This document shows, one piece after another, positions 25,120 through 37,637 of a stretch of 64,000 nucleotides of DNA (positions are counted from its first letter, which is position 1; every line of letters starts with the position of its first letter). Source of the DNA: Callipepla californica brunnescens (taxonomy: Eukaryota > Chordata > Aves > Galliformes > Odontophoridae). A model generated the notes under the pieces. It was given only the letters and a program-made list of their open reading frames with translations, was not told the origin of the DNA and ran no database searches. The position numbers and the translations under genes were made by a program. The stretch lies in the NCBI GenBank assembly GCA_023055505.1, contig JALIRH010000027.1, positions 1,376,501-1,440,500 on the forward strand, in the 5' to 3' direction.

Positions 25120-25330
25120 ATAGCGTGCATGTGTTTGGCTAGCTGTGAGCCTGTGCATATTTATAAGCTGAAGAGATGGCAGTCGAGGTTCAAATGTTTC
25201 ACAGAAATACCATTTCAAAACACTGTCAATGAAAGCTGAAGGACAGGGGGAATCTGTGACATTTTATCGTGCTGGCAAATTTAAAGTAGCTAGAAGATTC
25301 AGAGCTGGCTTCTCGTGTGGTATAAATCTT
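25120..25330. promoter_or_regulatory. Candidate conserved noncoding element (unverified)
   Basis: Unique block without repeats, containing TATTTATAAGC, GGCAGTCGAGG and TTTTATCGTGC with retained CpGs, and AATTTAAAGTAGC-type AT motifs. The mix of intact CpGs within AT-rich unique DNA suggests constraint. Evidence is compositional only. Confidence 0.22.
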
Positions 25331-26179
25331 AACTTCCAGTGGCACTCGGACTCTCTAATTGAGCATAGACCCAACCATTGGTCTGCAAGCTGTTTTGCTT
25401 GCTAACCCTATGATAATAACAACAACAGAAAAACTACTGTTGAAAGCTTATGTCTGCAAAATCCCCACAAAATCAAAACCAAGGAAACCCAGAACGCGTA
25501 GGAGGCAAGGATGGGCTGACCAGGACCTGGCAGGTGGGAAGGCTGCAGTCAGCAGTGCTGAGTCATAACGAGACTGCTAAGGGGGGGAGGCTGCAGGGGA
25601 GAAAATCCATTCCCTTCTTTTGCAATCTGTCAAGAAGATAAATCTTCCTCTCTGGGGCAGTGTTTCAGCCCTGTGTGCCCCGCTCTGTACTCATTAGCAG
25701 CACAAAGTCTCTGCTTGGCACCAGGTGCTCTGAGCATCTCCTCCTGCGAGCATTTGTCTCTGGGTTAGTGGCAGAAGAACTGTAGGATACAAGTGGAATT
25801 GCTGAGGTCTTGGTGTGGGTTCCAGGGTTCAGGAACTCCTCAGGTTCAGCCCCATCCTGTGTACATGAGTGTGCACAGAGCTCGTGCTCCCTCCCTGCAC
25901 GTGCTTGTTGTGTCCTTTGCTAATGTACATCAGCCTGTTGTTTGCATAGACTTCATTTTCTATTTCTCATGTGCATTTTATAAAAGAAAGTGCTTGCTGT
26001 TCACCAGAATAGGATCAGCCGTTCTGGCACTAATGGTGGGGGACCAGCATGAAAGCTCCTTTTGCTCAGACCGCCAGATTCTTATTCTCTACAAAACTCA
26101 AATATAGATTTCAGGCATGCCATTGGATAGCTGTCCTAATGCCCACTGCAGCTGCACAATGTATTTGCAGTGCCTCGTG

Positions 26180-26450
26180 CACATTGTGAAGCATACTTAA
26201 ATGAATAAATATATCTGTGCTCCAATTAAAATGGAATGAACGTGCAACAGAGATAGCGGCGTTGTTTCTGTATGATGGCAGCATCCATAAAAACAGATTG
26301 TTGCACGATAAACGGTCTGTTTATAGATCTCTTCTTTCCTCCAAAATGCCAGTTGGCCGCAGCACATTCCCACCTCTACCACCTGCTGAAGTTATTATTA
26401 TGGGCTTTTTCCTAATACCGATCCTGTATTGAAATACAAATATGTTCTTT
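26180..26450. promoter_or_regulatory. Candidate conserved noncoding element, strongest by composition
   Basis: About eight CpGs survive within some 230 bases in a window where CpG is otherwise scarce (in AACGTGC, GCGGCGTTG, CACGATAAACGG, GGCCGCAG, ACCGATCC). They sit among AT motifs: CCAATTAAAATG, CCATAAAAAC and GATAAACGG, with a CACCTG E-box at 26380-26385. An open frame of 71 codons crosses it but resembles no protein I know. I read this as a likely enhancer-type element; orthologous alignment would decide. Confidence 0.35.
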
Positions 26451-28273
26451 ATTCTTGGAAGTTCTGGCACTCTCAGGCAGTGGTTATGTGTCTGCGTGGG
26501 TGTCTGTAGGTGGACATTGCTATGCAGCTGCTGAATTTGCTCATTAAGTTACAAGGGGGGAAACTCCTGGCTCTGCAAAAGAAAATGCAAAATTCCTGTT
26601 AACGCAGAGCTCATCTTGCTGTCACAGTGCCTGAATAGATGAGCAGCTGAGGCAACTTCGACTTAGCTCCTGTTTTAATTCTGATTTTTTTTTTAGATTG
26701 TTCCTAAATGTCTGCCATAGTAATACACTTTAGCACCCTTACAGGGAGTTAATACTGCTCTCCCCAAGGTTTGAGGTCTGGCTGTGGCTGTGACCCATTA
26801 GGGAAAGCTGAGACACTGCTCCAGGTAAGCTGAGATTTTTGGCCAAGGGCTGAATCAGCCATGAGAACTGCCTGAAATCTGAGAAGGAATTACTCCTTAG
26901 AACTAGATTTCTAAAGTATTTTATGTCCTGGCATAGTCTAAGCTAATTAAAAACATGTTAGGGTGTTAATTTAACAGGAGTTTTTACTAAATACCAGAAC
27001 AATGGATGTAAATGGAATATCATTTACTCTGTGCTCACAAGCATCCCAAGGAAGGAGGCTTTGGAGGAAAGGAGCTGATAGTTACTCCAGGAGCCCATCT
27101 CCTCCTTATTCAATGATGCTTTTCCAGTATTTTATGGCAAACTCAACCGTAGCATTGGCTAGGAAGAGTCATCTATCTTAAAAAAAACCACGTAATGTTT
27201 CTGCTAGTTGATGGACGGTCATAATCCTGAACCATTCTTGTCATGCTTAGGTGCAGATGTATGTAAACTCGGTGGCAATCTTATGTTACACATGCTCTGA
27301 TACTTTCTATCCCTTTGCTGTGTTTTCCCAATGCTGCTGTTTGTTGCATTAAATTTGGTGGCTCAGAGGAAGGAACTGTCGATGGAAGGCAACACAATGG
27401 GTTTCAGTTCTATTATTTAATGTTCCTCATCTGCCAATGTCATTTCCAGCAGAAGAATCTTTTGAACAATGTGAAGTAGCAAACCATGTAATTATATCAA
27501 TGTATATAAACCGCTTCAGCTGTTAGAAAATGTCGCATAAATTTCATAGGGAAAGATCTTTAAGAATGTCAATATTTAAGCAAGATTTAAGGAGACAAGC
27601 TGCTAGGTTTAGTCTAGCTCATAATAGGAAGTCTGTTCTTTAAAGGGAAATGAGGGTTTCATGATCAGAATTGAAAACTTCTCAGTATTGACTTATTTTA
27701 ACTTGACTCTCAGGAGTTGGCAGTGAGTAGAAGATTCTCCATTACTTGGCTGTTCGGATATTTAATTACTCAGAATTTTTACTGCACCTCATTAGTAGGT
27801 GTTGAATCCAGTGTAAGCATAACTAAAATTAGTGCAAGTTAGTGAATTCCTGTCTGCTTGGGAGAGAATGATGTCCTGATCTTTATTTTTTTGTGTTCTT
27901 TCTGCCTTTGCATGTGACCTCTGTGACTTCTTCTTCCTCCCCTCTGCTTCTTTCACGTTCCCCAGCAGCAGCAGTATGCCAGCACCCAGTGTTGTGAGGA
28001 TCAGAGTGGGAAGGGGTTCTCAATCCCTTTACTGAATGCAAAGAATGATGGTTTGAGTAAGTGGCATTTGCATTTCTTTTTGCAAAGACCTGAGAATTGG
28101 CTCTTAATTAAGTTAATTAGAATGTTTTCACTAGAAATAATCATAATATCGCAAGTTTCCCTTGAAAACAAACTGTTTCATTTTCTAAGATGAGGAACTT
28201 CTCCTGTCATTTCCCGTGCTTTGATCCTTATCTGCCTTAGTGAATCAAAGGTCGGCTTTGACAATAAGTTCTG

Positions 28274-28320
28274 ATTTTTTCTTTTCTTTTTTTTCTTTTT
28301 TCTTTTTTTTTTTTTTTTTC
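28274..28320. repeat. T-rich pyrimidine tract
   Basis: About 47 bases of T interrupted only by single C bases, ending in CCCTGAAG. It is either a simple repeat or, together with that AG, a very strong polypyrimidine tract of a 3' splice site on the plus strand (see the candidate exon in the findings). Confidence 0.85.
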
Positions 28321-29214
28321 CCTGAAGCCTCTGACAAGCCACAGGAGGAGGAATCTCCCCTTGTTGTTTCCATCAATTATATTTCCTTTCCTCTAGGCAG
28401 GAAGTTGAAAACGGTTGAGTGCTTTCCTTTCTGTGAGTACCTGGGACTATTCCATTTAGAAACCACAAGTCCTTACAGAGATCTTGAAGGTGTGTGGGTG
28501 TGTTTGTGACTGGCCTTGGTCTATTGTGACCTGCTTCTGATCTCCTGACTGACAGGATCCATTCTGTGATGTTTGATTTGGAAGGAGTTTCTCTCGCAGA
28601 GGTGGCAGACAGCACCTGCTGACAAGTATTATAATAATTGTCATCTCTGCAGCATCAAAAGCACTTAGCAGCAGGCTTGTTGGCTGAAGAACTTTCTACT
28701 CTGATATTTGTGGGGGCAAAATAATCATTGCTGTGCTTTGCAGAGTGACGATTCTCTCCCACTGTCATATATCTGTGCAGAAATCTCCTCGTGGGTACTA
28801 CCTGCTAAACTTACATTATATTTAAATGGTGTGACCAGTGTGCTTAGATAGGGATGATAATGAAATGGTGCAGGATGTTGATCTGCTTTGTTCAGGACTG
28901 CAAGCAGTCCTTGGTCACAGGTAAACTGAGAGGCTGTGGTGTGGAGATGAAGAAAAAGCCAGGCTGACATTCCAGGCTAGGCTTTCCTTTGCTCTGGTCT
29001 GGGAAATTCCCTTGAAAGGATTAACTTTTCCTGAAGTGCAGATCAATTCTTGGTATTTATCTGGGTGGAAGAATGTTCACCCTGGATATTAAAGGAAAGC
29101 TTTCATAAAGTTACACAAAAAGCAGGAAAATCTGTTTCTAACATCATCTTCATTGCAGGCTGCTCAATAACCACTCTCCATGCAGCTCTGACTTGCTGCA
29201 GCCTGGGTCTGACA

Positions 29215-29420
29215 GTACCGTGTTGGCAAAGTAATATATCATATTGGCCTCCAAAATGCCTATCACAGCTGTGATGTTATCTAAATAATCATGATTGTGA
29301 ACAATATCTGTCATCTTACTGACAGCCCTAGAAGTTCTAAAAGTATTGAAGGACACCAACTCTAGCTCGGCCACAAATGACACTTCATATCTATTTGCTT
29401 TACTTCTTACGTACGTACGA
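29215..29420. promoter_or_regulatory. Candidate conserved noncoding element (unverified)
   Basis: Unique block with GTAATATATCATATT, TATCACAGCTGTGATG (a near-perfect palindrome around CAGCTG), AAATAATCATGATTG and, at its end, the palindrome TACGTACGTA. Three CpGs fall within that palindromic stretch. No reading frame or repeat explains it. Conservation was not tested. Confidence 0.28.
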
Positions 29421-29553
29421 CCAGAATCCAGGGGGGATGTCCCTCATCTAAGGAGCTGTCATGTGCCAAAGTGTATTTTCCAAGCTTACAATAAATGATT
29501 TCTAGCCCACATTTTGTTTAGGTCTTCAGAGAAAACCGTGATGATGGGTTGGC

Positions 29554-29567
29554 TTTTTTTTTTTTTT
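29554..29567. repeat. Poly(T) run
   Basis: About fourteen consecutive T; simple homopolymer. Confidence 0.75.
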
Positions 29568-30505
29568 CTCCTTTGAGGGTGTCTGTAGAAGTGCTATAAT
29601 CTCTTGTGGCATTCTATACAAATATTTTTAATCTCCTTGCTTTGAGCAGGCATTTCCATTTGCTGGTGCTCGCAGCTTCAATGGAAGGGCTGAGTGTTGC
29701 CTATTCACCCCGCTCTGTGTGAAGCAATTAACTTTAGGTATTAGAATGTGCTTGTGATTTGTTTTTATTTTCTTTCTCCAAACATAAAAGCAAGCTCCTT
29801 TGAGAGGGAAGAAATATTCCTTTGTCAGAAGCTCTGATAATTAAATAAGCAAAGCCGGTCCCTGCTGCTTGGTAAAGATGGTTTTGGAGGTGGAGTGTTT
29901 GCTCCCTAAAGCAAAAGAACAAAGGGTTGGGTGTGGAGTTCCCCTGGTGGCACAGCAAGCAGAGGGACAGAACTGGTTGTCCCACTCTATGAGATGACCA
30001 CCCAGACAGTTTCCATTATTATGTCCGTTTGTAGGACCATAAATCCTACGTTGTTGCATTATCAAATGTCATAGCCCTCCTGAAAAATGCAGGGTGCTGT
30101 TCTGACTTTGTGCATCCAGCCCAGCCCTGTGCAGGAGCAGGAGGTTTCTGTGCCCTCCCAATGCAGAACCACAGTGTGGCTCTCTGCTTTCACAGGCATG
30201 CTGGCAGAGTCCTCAGGAGCTCTTGAAAGGCTCTTTTGCAATGTCAGCTCTGCTTGCATCTCAGTAGCATGTGCTTTGGGACCTTTTTGCTGCTTTTCTT
30301 TTCTGATCATTATTTTCACAGATCTACTGTCTGCACATTTTCTCTCTTGTACTAAGAAGCTCATCTGCTTCAACAGTTATTAGTCTGAATGTTTTGAAAT
30401 CACTGTGTATATTGCACATTTGCTCTTGAACAGTTTGGAATTACAATTGTAAGACAACATAAATCTGTAAATGAAATATTACCTTCTACATAAAATTGTG
30501 GGTTT

Positions 30506-30530
30506 GTGGTGGTGGTGGTGTGGGCGGTGG
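30506..30530 (+). repeat. (GGT)n G-rich repeat
   Basis: Five GTG-type units followed by TGGGCGGTGG. Short trinucleotide-like repeat on the plus strand, with mostly two-G runs, so any G-quadruplex would be weak. Confidence 0.7.
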
Positions 30531-32439
30531 TTTTGTTTTGGTATTTCTTTAGCCCGTTCTCTGTGGCCATTTTTGTATCTTGAAGTCTTTATTGTTACAA
30601 GAATACAAAAATTCCACTAATTATTGAACAGTCTGAGTCCAAATAAGAACTTAATGACCTCTCAGACTCAAGATTTCATCCCTCTAGCATTTCACACACA
30701 TTTTAAATGCTGTTTTTCTAGTGAAAATACCTAGTGAGAATTTTCTAGTGAGAATGTCTGTCAGTGGATGTCATTTTCTCTTCCTGTCTGGATTCAGAGA
30801 ACATCAATTGCCCTGTATGCTGTTTTTCTTTTTGGTTTCATTTGAACACTGTAGATAGATACTCTTTTTCTTCTCTGGTGTATCAGTCTGCTTTGAGCAT
30901 TTGAGGCCTTTCAAGGCTCTGATAGCCTAAATTCACCTCTGGTTATTATGCTGAGTAAACTTGAAGAAGTTTAAACCTTAAGATAAGCACAGACTGCTAC
31001 AGGTGTTTAATCCAAAATATTTGAGGCTGGAAAAAGTCCGTAGGACTTTTCATAGCCAGAATTTTTATAACAGGTATTTGCTGTGCAGGATAACTCATTT
31101 TACAAACGGGATGATTTGAATCATTTAGAAGCTTTTGGCAGTCTTGAGACAAACACAGTACTTCTGCGTTTTTGCTTCTCTGTAACTACTTACAAAGTTC
31201 TTGAAAGGATGAGATGGCATAGATCTCCAAAACGGAGTGGACTTTTTTTTTGTCTAGAAAATATGTTTGATAAAAGGATTCATGAGTCATGAAAATGTTT
31301 TCCCATTACATTTTAGGATTTCCCTGAAGTAAGCATGGTTGCTTGTAGAAAACTTCGGCATGTAGTGGGAAGGTGCACAAGCATTTTACAGCCCTGGGAC
31401 TGCACGCAGACACCTTTGCAAGGATCCAGGCTAAAAGGCTTTCCTCTGTCTTTTTCAATGAGACTTCAGGTAAGAAATGTGCTGCACAGCACTGCCTTTT
31501 GTTGATCCAGCTGGTGAAAGGATGCAGTATGCAACTGAGAGACTTATTGCACAGAAAATGTGGGTACATCGGCAAAGTCAGCTTCTGCAGAGCTTGTGAT
31601 TAAGCAAATTCAGGTTCTATTTACTGTTGTCCAAATACCTTTTGCATTTGTCTTACGTAGTGGTGTCATTAACAGCAGGGATTTGGTCACCCAGGGCTGG
31701 ACCTGGTTTTGTTTGTTCGTTTTTTGCATGTACTTCAAAGTGCATTCTTCCTCTCTGCGTGTTTCATGACCAAAACTGTATTCTGTGAGTGCACCTAAGC
31801 TGCTTCTGCTATGTAGGAAGGTAAAATAAACTGCCGTCCTTAGAAGAGCATAGTCTGGTCAGCATAGGTGCTTCCGTGACAAAAACTAGATATATTTTTA
31901 ACATAGCATCTTTTTAAGATATATTTTCGTCTAAGGTTCTTTGGAATAAACTATTCCTAATGATACTAAGGAGTCCAAATGAACACGTGATGGCAAGATC
32001 AGAACTGAAGATTTGTAGCAGTCAGCCTTTATAGAACACTGAGAGGAATAGAGGAATAAGTTGGGCTTAAAAGAATCCAGACAGAAAGGATGCAGAGATA
32101 TCAGACTAAGTACAACTTTCTGAAATGAAGTCCTGTAGGTCAAATTAGAAACACATCTGTCAATGTATTCCCATCACATATAGAACAGCTAATTTAAATA
32201 CCATTATAAAAATTTAATTAAGCATAATCTGCAAAAAACTGAAGTATAAAACTAAAGGACAAAAATTAATAGTGCAAGAATGAGATTCACTCAGATTTAA
32301 GCTAATGGTTTCTACATGATAGCTCCTGTTAAACCGTGGACTCATCTGGGGAATGCAGGATAGTAAATTTTTATCAGCATTTAATTTTGTTTAATTTAGA
32401 GCAGAGTTTTATAATAACATTTTCCACGGAATACTCAAA

Positions 32440-32710
32440 TTAGACTAATTACGTGTGTCAATTTTTGTCCATAAATCATTTTTAAAAATAGACCTGGGAC
32501 ACGAGGTGGGTAATACGCTACATTAATGATAATGTATTTTAGAGTGGTGTTTTTATTTGGCTGCAGCAGAAACTGATGATGCTATTTGTTATGTATTTGT
32601 AAATATTATAAAGTCACAAGTGGAAACAACGTAAGGTGTGATGAGATGTCCCATGATTAAACAAAGCCCGAACAACCATGAATCAAATCCATAATACAGA
32701 AGTTAAGTGA
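32440..32710. promoter_or_regulatory. Candidate conserved noncoding element (unverified)
   Basis: Long repeat-free AT-rich block with AGACTAATTACGTG, CCATAAATCA, GTAATACGCTAC, CATTAATGATAATG and CATGATTAAACAAAG cores, plus several surviving CpGs (ACGTG, ACGAGG, TACGC, AACGTAAG, CCCGAAC). The 18-bp inverted repeat TACATTA-ATGA-TAATGTA lies at 32519-32536. Dense homeodomain-like motifs without coding capacity suggest an enhancer. This is inference from motif content. Confidence 0.33.
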
Positions 32711-35059
32711 TCCCTTGGAAATGATGCACAAAACATGATCCTAGTGCAGCCTGGGGTGGGTCCACAGCTCCTTAGCTGCAGCTTGGAGCATCAGGGTGTG
32801 TTCTGGAAGAGAAGGAGCACTATGCTACCCTGGTCAAGGAGCTTGAGGCTGGGGCTGGGAGCAGGGCTGCTGTGTGACTAAGCTGACAGTGTTTCACTGA
32901 GCTCATCACACACAACAAGTCTGAAGTTGGTCAGAAGGAGGCTAATAATGCCAATTTAGTGGCCTGTAGGAGGAGTAAGATGTCTGATGTACTGATATGT
33001 TCAAACATAAGTATTTCCTCACAAACATTATGCCCTGGCAGATGTGAACTGTGTTTTTTGCTGATGTGATTTCTGCACACCAGGTGTGTCTGGACTTGGG
33101 GTCCAGCAACACTAGAGCATGGTAGTTTTATAGATAGGGTGGCTACTGAGACATCTCCAGGGTGAAGAAAGATTCCAATGTAAGCAGCTCACTGCATTCC
33201 CAGAAAGGAGATCTGATGAGTGGACTTTGTCATCTAACTATTGCTTCATGTCTAGTTGATCTGATCTGTTTTAACATCCAAATCTTTTAAAATCTGATTT
33301 TATTTAATGCATTGAAATGTTGAGTTGCCAAGCAGTTAGGAAGAGGTACCTACTGCTGATGAATTACTAATAGGGTGACTTTCTGTGTTTTGTTGGCTCT
33401 CAAGGGACCTGAAATGTGAGTGGCTAGCCCTCTTGGGTTTAGTCTGCACTGAAATGGGAGATATTTGCATCCTCGGGGTTGGTGCTCAGATCCACTTTAA
33501 GCTGGCAGTGAAAGCAGGTCCTGGATACAGCGTGGCTGCTGGCCAGCCCACGTCCTGAATTCCTGCAGAGCTCTATCAGCCTGCTCAGCTCCTTGTCACA
33601 GTTGCTGTTTTCTCCTAAACTGGTTCATTTGAAGTCTGTGCAGATGTACCTACACATAGTGCACTGAAGACTGTGCACATACCCCTAGGCTACTGGAAGT
33701 GCTGGCTAATGATGTTTATTCCACTCTAAGATTCTTTAATTTAGCTGGCAGCTACATAACATGATCCAGTACCTGAAAATGAGACTTGCAAGCATTCAAG
33801 TTGGAAATAAAAGGCCAGCTTTTTAACAGTGAGAGTAATTAGTCATTGGCATGGTTTATCCGAGTAGTAAATTCCTTTTCATGTAGCTACTTAAGAAGGC
33901 CAGGAGCTGGGCCACATTTTGGTCTTCACTTTTGGTCACTTACAGCAAGGGGAAGGTTCCTTGCAGGTGCTACCAAGCTGTGCTTCGTTTGACATTCATA
34001 TGCAGAATCCCTAAAGCACTGCGATTTGGTAAAGCTTTCACTGTGGGAGACAAGATGTGTGCTCCTTTCTGCTCTTGCTCACAGAGATTGATGATTGGGT
34101 TTTTTGAGGGATTCTTCACTAATGTGAAGTGAAAGAAGTAATTTAAAAAATCCTTCTAGTTGAGAAACTTCTCTGCATCGCTAGTGCTATTTAAGAACTA
34201 ATGCATTAAGGTATTTTCTTAAGAAACAAATAACTATTTATATTATTTCTCACCTTTTCTTACTCCATCCTGTCTGTTTTCCATTTACTATCGCTCCTTG
34301 TAGTGCAGTGCTTGCTGTTTGTCAGATACAAGGCTTCACTGCTGAAATAGTATGCTATTCGTTGCTAGAAGCCTGATAATGGGTAAAAGATCTGCCTATT
34401 TCACTACCAAATTTCCAAAGTTCTGTTTCTACAGAATCAAAAAATCCCGTTGGCCTCACAAGGGAAAATACTAAATCTCAGTGATTCTTAATGAGAAGAA
34501 ATTTCCAGGCTGGCACTCTGCATGGGTGTGTAATCAGTTTCCTCTGTTCTTAACTCATGTAGAACTGTTAAGTGTGCAGATGTATTTTTAACCACACCTA
34601 CATATGCACACAATTTTGTCCAGTAGACTCAAGAAGGAGTTTTCCATTTAGAGGCAGATCCAAGTAATGCAAGAGTAATTAGATCAATTTGTTCTGGGCT
34701 TTCATTGACTTTCTGATTACTTCTAGCTCTAGCTAGAAGCCAGCATGGATAATTGCATTCTTCCTACACTATTCCCCCCTGTAGATTCAGTTGCATATGG
34801 TATTCTTTGGCTCTTATTGCTTTTGGTTGTGTTGTTTGTTGAGAACTAGTGAACAGTTCTATATTTCACCTCAGAATTGGCTGCATTTCGGTAGCTTATG
34901 AAATGTTTTGAATGTTGTGGTGTTCGTGAAGCTGTCAGAACTATTTGAGATTAAGGGTCCTGTCTTGATTGAGAAGTACCTTATTTCCATCCTTGACATC
35001 CTTTGCGATGAGAAGACATCAGAATTTTCCTAAGAGTTCGACCTCTTTATAGAAGTGCT

Positions 35060-35130
35060 GAGGTTGGAAGGAACCTCTGGAGATGGAATAGCCCAGCCTC
35101 TTGCTCAGAGCAGGCTGGTTGCATTAAGAT
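35060..35130 (-). mobile_element. CR1 LINE fragment, 3'-end region, minus orientation
   Basis: GAGGTTGGAAGGAACCTCTG followed by GAGATGGAATAGCCCAGCCTC, TTGCTCAGAGCAGGCTGGTTG follows the reverse complement of the avian CR1 3' region (GGTTGGAAGGGACCTCTGGAGATCA..., then CCCTGCTCAGAGCAGG...). It is a short, diverged remnant, lacking coding sequence and the terminal short repeats. Identification is by remembered family consensus. Confidence 0.75.
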
Positions 35131-36118
35131 CTGGCTGAGGCTCTGATCCCGCTTTGTCAGCTCATTACAAACATGCAGCAGTGGTCTGTATGACCAATGC
35201 CAGGTGATGCTCATTATCCAGAAAGCACTTCAAAGCTAGTGACATTTTGAGTGGGGAATTTCAACTGTTTTCTCTGAGAGCTCAGTGTGTTGTGAATTTT
35301 ATCACTGCTGAGGTTTAGGAATTACTGACAAGGATCCTTTGGAGCCGTGTGTGTACCACGGTCTCCAGAAAATCCTTCTTTGCTGTTTGGATAACACATG
35401 TGCTAACTAAAGCACTTCACCTTGCTTTCCAAGTTAATGGCACCTTGTGACTAGTGGCCTTGTCTCTTTGAATCATGAATGGGAATGACTGGAGAGAGTA
35501 GTTACTGCCTGGTGGGAGCAGCTGTGTGATAGGGAGCATCACCCGCTGCAGCCCTGCTCTTTATCTTCTGACTGAAGCTCAGAGATTTAGGTTTGTTTCT
35601 TAATAGCTTTGCTGTAATCCACACTTTTCATTGTGATGTGTGTCTAGGAGGCAGATATTAAGTATTAATAAACTGGCTATTTGGCTTGTTTTTACCAGGT
35701 GGGGCAAATTGAGAACCTTATTTGTCAAGGTATTTAAAAGCCTGTTAGAAGTCCCATTAAAATCAGTGCAACCATTCACGTGTCTTAGGTGTAAGGCTTC
35801 AACAACTGCTGCTCAGCACGACAGAATATAGCCCTAATACATTGCCTCTGCATCTCCATACACTCTAGATTTACATGTTAAATAAATCAGTCATCCTTAC
35901 AAGATTACAGATTGTAATAAAGCATTTAGTATCTGAAAGTCTTCGCATTTTCGTCTTACACAAGCATCATGAAATCTTAATGTTATTAGAGGTTAAATAA
36001 TTTATATTGCTTGGATAAGAGAAAGTGGCTTTGAGTGCCCATGGACTGAGGGCTTGATGGTCTTGGTGTCCTTTACTGACAAAGAACATGTATTAGGATC
36101 AGGAAAATGTTTATTAAC

Positions 36119-36139
36119 AAAAAAAAAAAAAAAAAAAAA
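36119..36139. repeat. Poly(A) run
   Basis: Twenty-one consecutive A, among the longest pure homopolymers in the window. No retrotransposed body or target-site duplication is evident around it, so it is called only as a simple repeat. Confidence 0.9.
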
Positions 36140-36879
36140 TCCATCACTGTCAAAAATTATATAAATTATATATAATTGTCAAGAAGCAATTTGAAGAACA
36201 GATAAATATCACAGCAGTAAAGCGTGGTTGTTTTCTAACTGACAGTGTTTTTCTGTGCAATAGTAGATCCGTCAGTCCTTAAGAATTACATGACTGTCTG
36301 TTTGTTCTTTCCCTCGAAAAAACCTATTGTATGCCAACAGAAATATATGTGTACCAAGATGTAAGGATGCACTCTACCATCAGCTAGTTAGAAAGATTTA
36401 CAGGAGAAGTTCCCTCACTTATTCAGGTAGAGATCTTACTGATTTTGTTTCAAGGTTGCAGTCATCAACAAGAAAGGCATTTGGATGTGAGGCAAATGCA
36501 GTTTATAGATCTGTAGCTGGACTGAGGAATTCAGAGTCATTTGGAATGTCTGAGAATAGCAGTCTAAGCAGATGGTTTAAATGCCATGTGTTGTGCACCA
36601 GAGAGATAAAGAAAGATAAGCCATTGCTGATTCATTTCCCTACATAGTACTGGTTGGGTATTGAGTTTGGACATCTATTAGTATTATCTATATTCTTCAT
36701 TTTTGTAAAAACACATCAGAAATTCTTAAACCTTCAAAATAAGATACATTTAAGAGGGAGGAAAACTGTAGAAAAGAAAACTTTCCACTTAAATCAAAGC
36801 AAAACCTCTTTGCTTAATTCAGAACTCATCTGCTAAACTGTGTTATCTGAGTTCGAGCCTAATACTCTTGGTTGTTTGT

Positions 36880-37220
36880 GATAAAGATAATGCTTCCTCA
36901 TCATACACTTGACTGCTGCAAGGTAACTGAAGCTAATAAATGTGAATAAGGAGAGAATTAATGATGTTATTTACTACTTCTCATTAAGGGCATTAAAGAA
37001 GATGTGCTAAAGGATTAATTAATACAGGCCAGTAAGCGCAATGTTTAAAATGAAAGCAGTTTTAAAATATTTACTAGTGAGTAGCTTATAATGGAATACC
37101 TTTTTTTTAAAGAAAAAGTACCCAATTAAGAAATCACGTCAAAGAATTAAATGGTTACAATAAATCTGATGACTTCCAGTGATTAAAAGTCCAAAATTGT
37201 TGGTCCCATCTGCTTAATAA
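36880..37220. promoter_or_regulatory. Candidate conserved noncoding element (unverified)
   Basis: AT-rich unique block with repeated TAAT-type cores: AGCTAATAAATG, GAGAATTAATGATG, TCTCATTAAGGGC, AGGATTAATTAATAC, and a CpG in AAGCGCAATG. No reading frame crosses it. It looks like clustered homeodomain sites, though AT-rich DNA yields such cores by chance as well. Confidence 0.25.
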
Positions 37221-37621
37221 ATATTCCATCAGAGCAGTGTGATGCAAAGATCTGGACAATCTCACTTTAAGAAGTTAGCCACCAGCTTTACTGCAGCCAG
37301 CACTGAAGATATAACGCAGATGCCAAATAATATGCAGAGCAGTGAGAACTGTGCATCTGAAGGGTGAAAATTCACGAGAACTTCCTCGATGGTGGCAGCA
37401 GCTGGAGGATGCTACAAAGCCATCCTGCTGTGATGGTAAATGATGGAGCCTAGCAAAAGGGCTGCAACCGGACACTGCTGGGTAGAGCCTTTACCAGATG
37501 TGTTAGCACCATGTTTGGAATGGATGCTGTCCAAGGATACTCACTGACCTTGGAAAGGGGGCTTGAGAGTGTGTTTCTCTCTCCTGCTGCAAATAGTTCA
37601 GTTCTGAGGAAGTTTGTTTGC

Positions 37622-37637
37622 TTTTTTTTTTTTTTTT
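37622..37637. repeat. Poly(T) run
   Basis: Sixteen consecutive T; simple homopolymer. Confidence 0.85.

Larger units (their letters stand above)
22403..28273. other. Non-genic sequence with GC-richer patch and CNE-like blocks
   Basis: No gene can be named. A patch from about 24.45 to 25.0 kb is richer in G, C and CpG than its surroundings (five CpGs in about 60 bases near 24.58-24.64 kb), but it has no island-scale CpG density. Minus-strand frame 24009-24269 (86 codons) reads like protein but lacks a pyrimidine tract at its upstream edge and a plausible donor at its downstream edge. Confidence 0.5.
28433..35059. other. Non-genic unique sequence with CNE-like blocks
   Basis: No coding region or transposable element is recognisable. 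It contains short T runs (29554-29567), a GTGG repeat at 30506-30530 and two blocks listed as candidate conserved elements. Overlapping frames near 30.06-30.38 kb occur on both strands and have no family signature. Confidence 0.55.
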
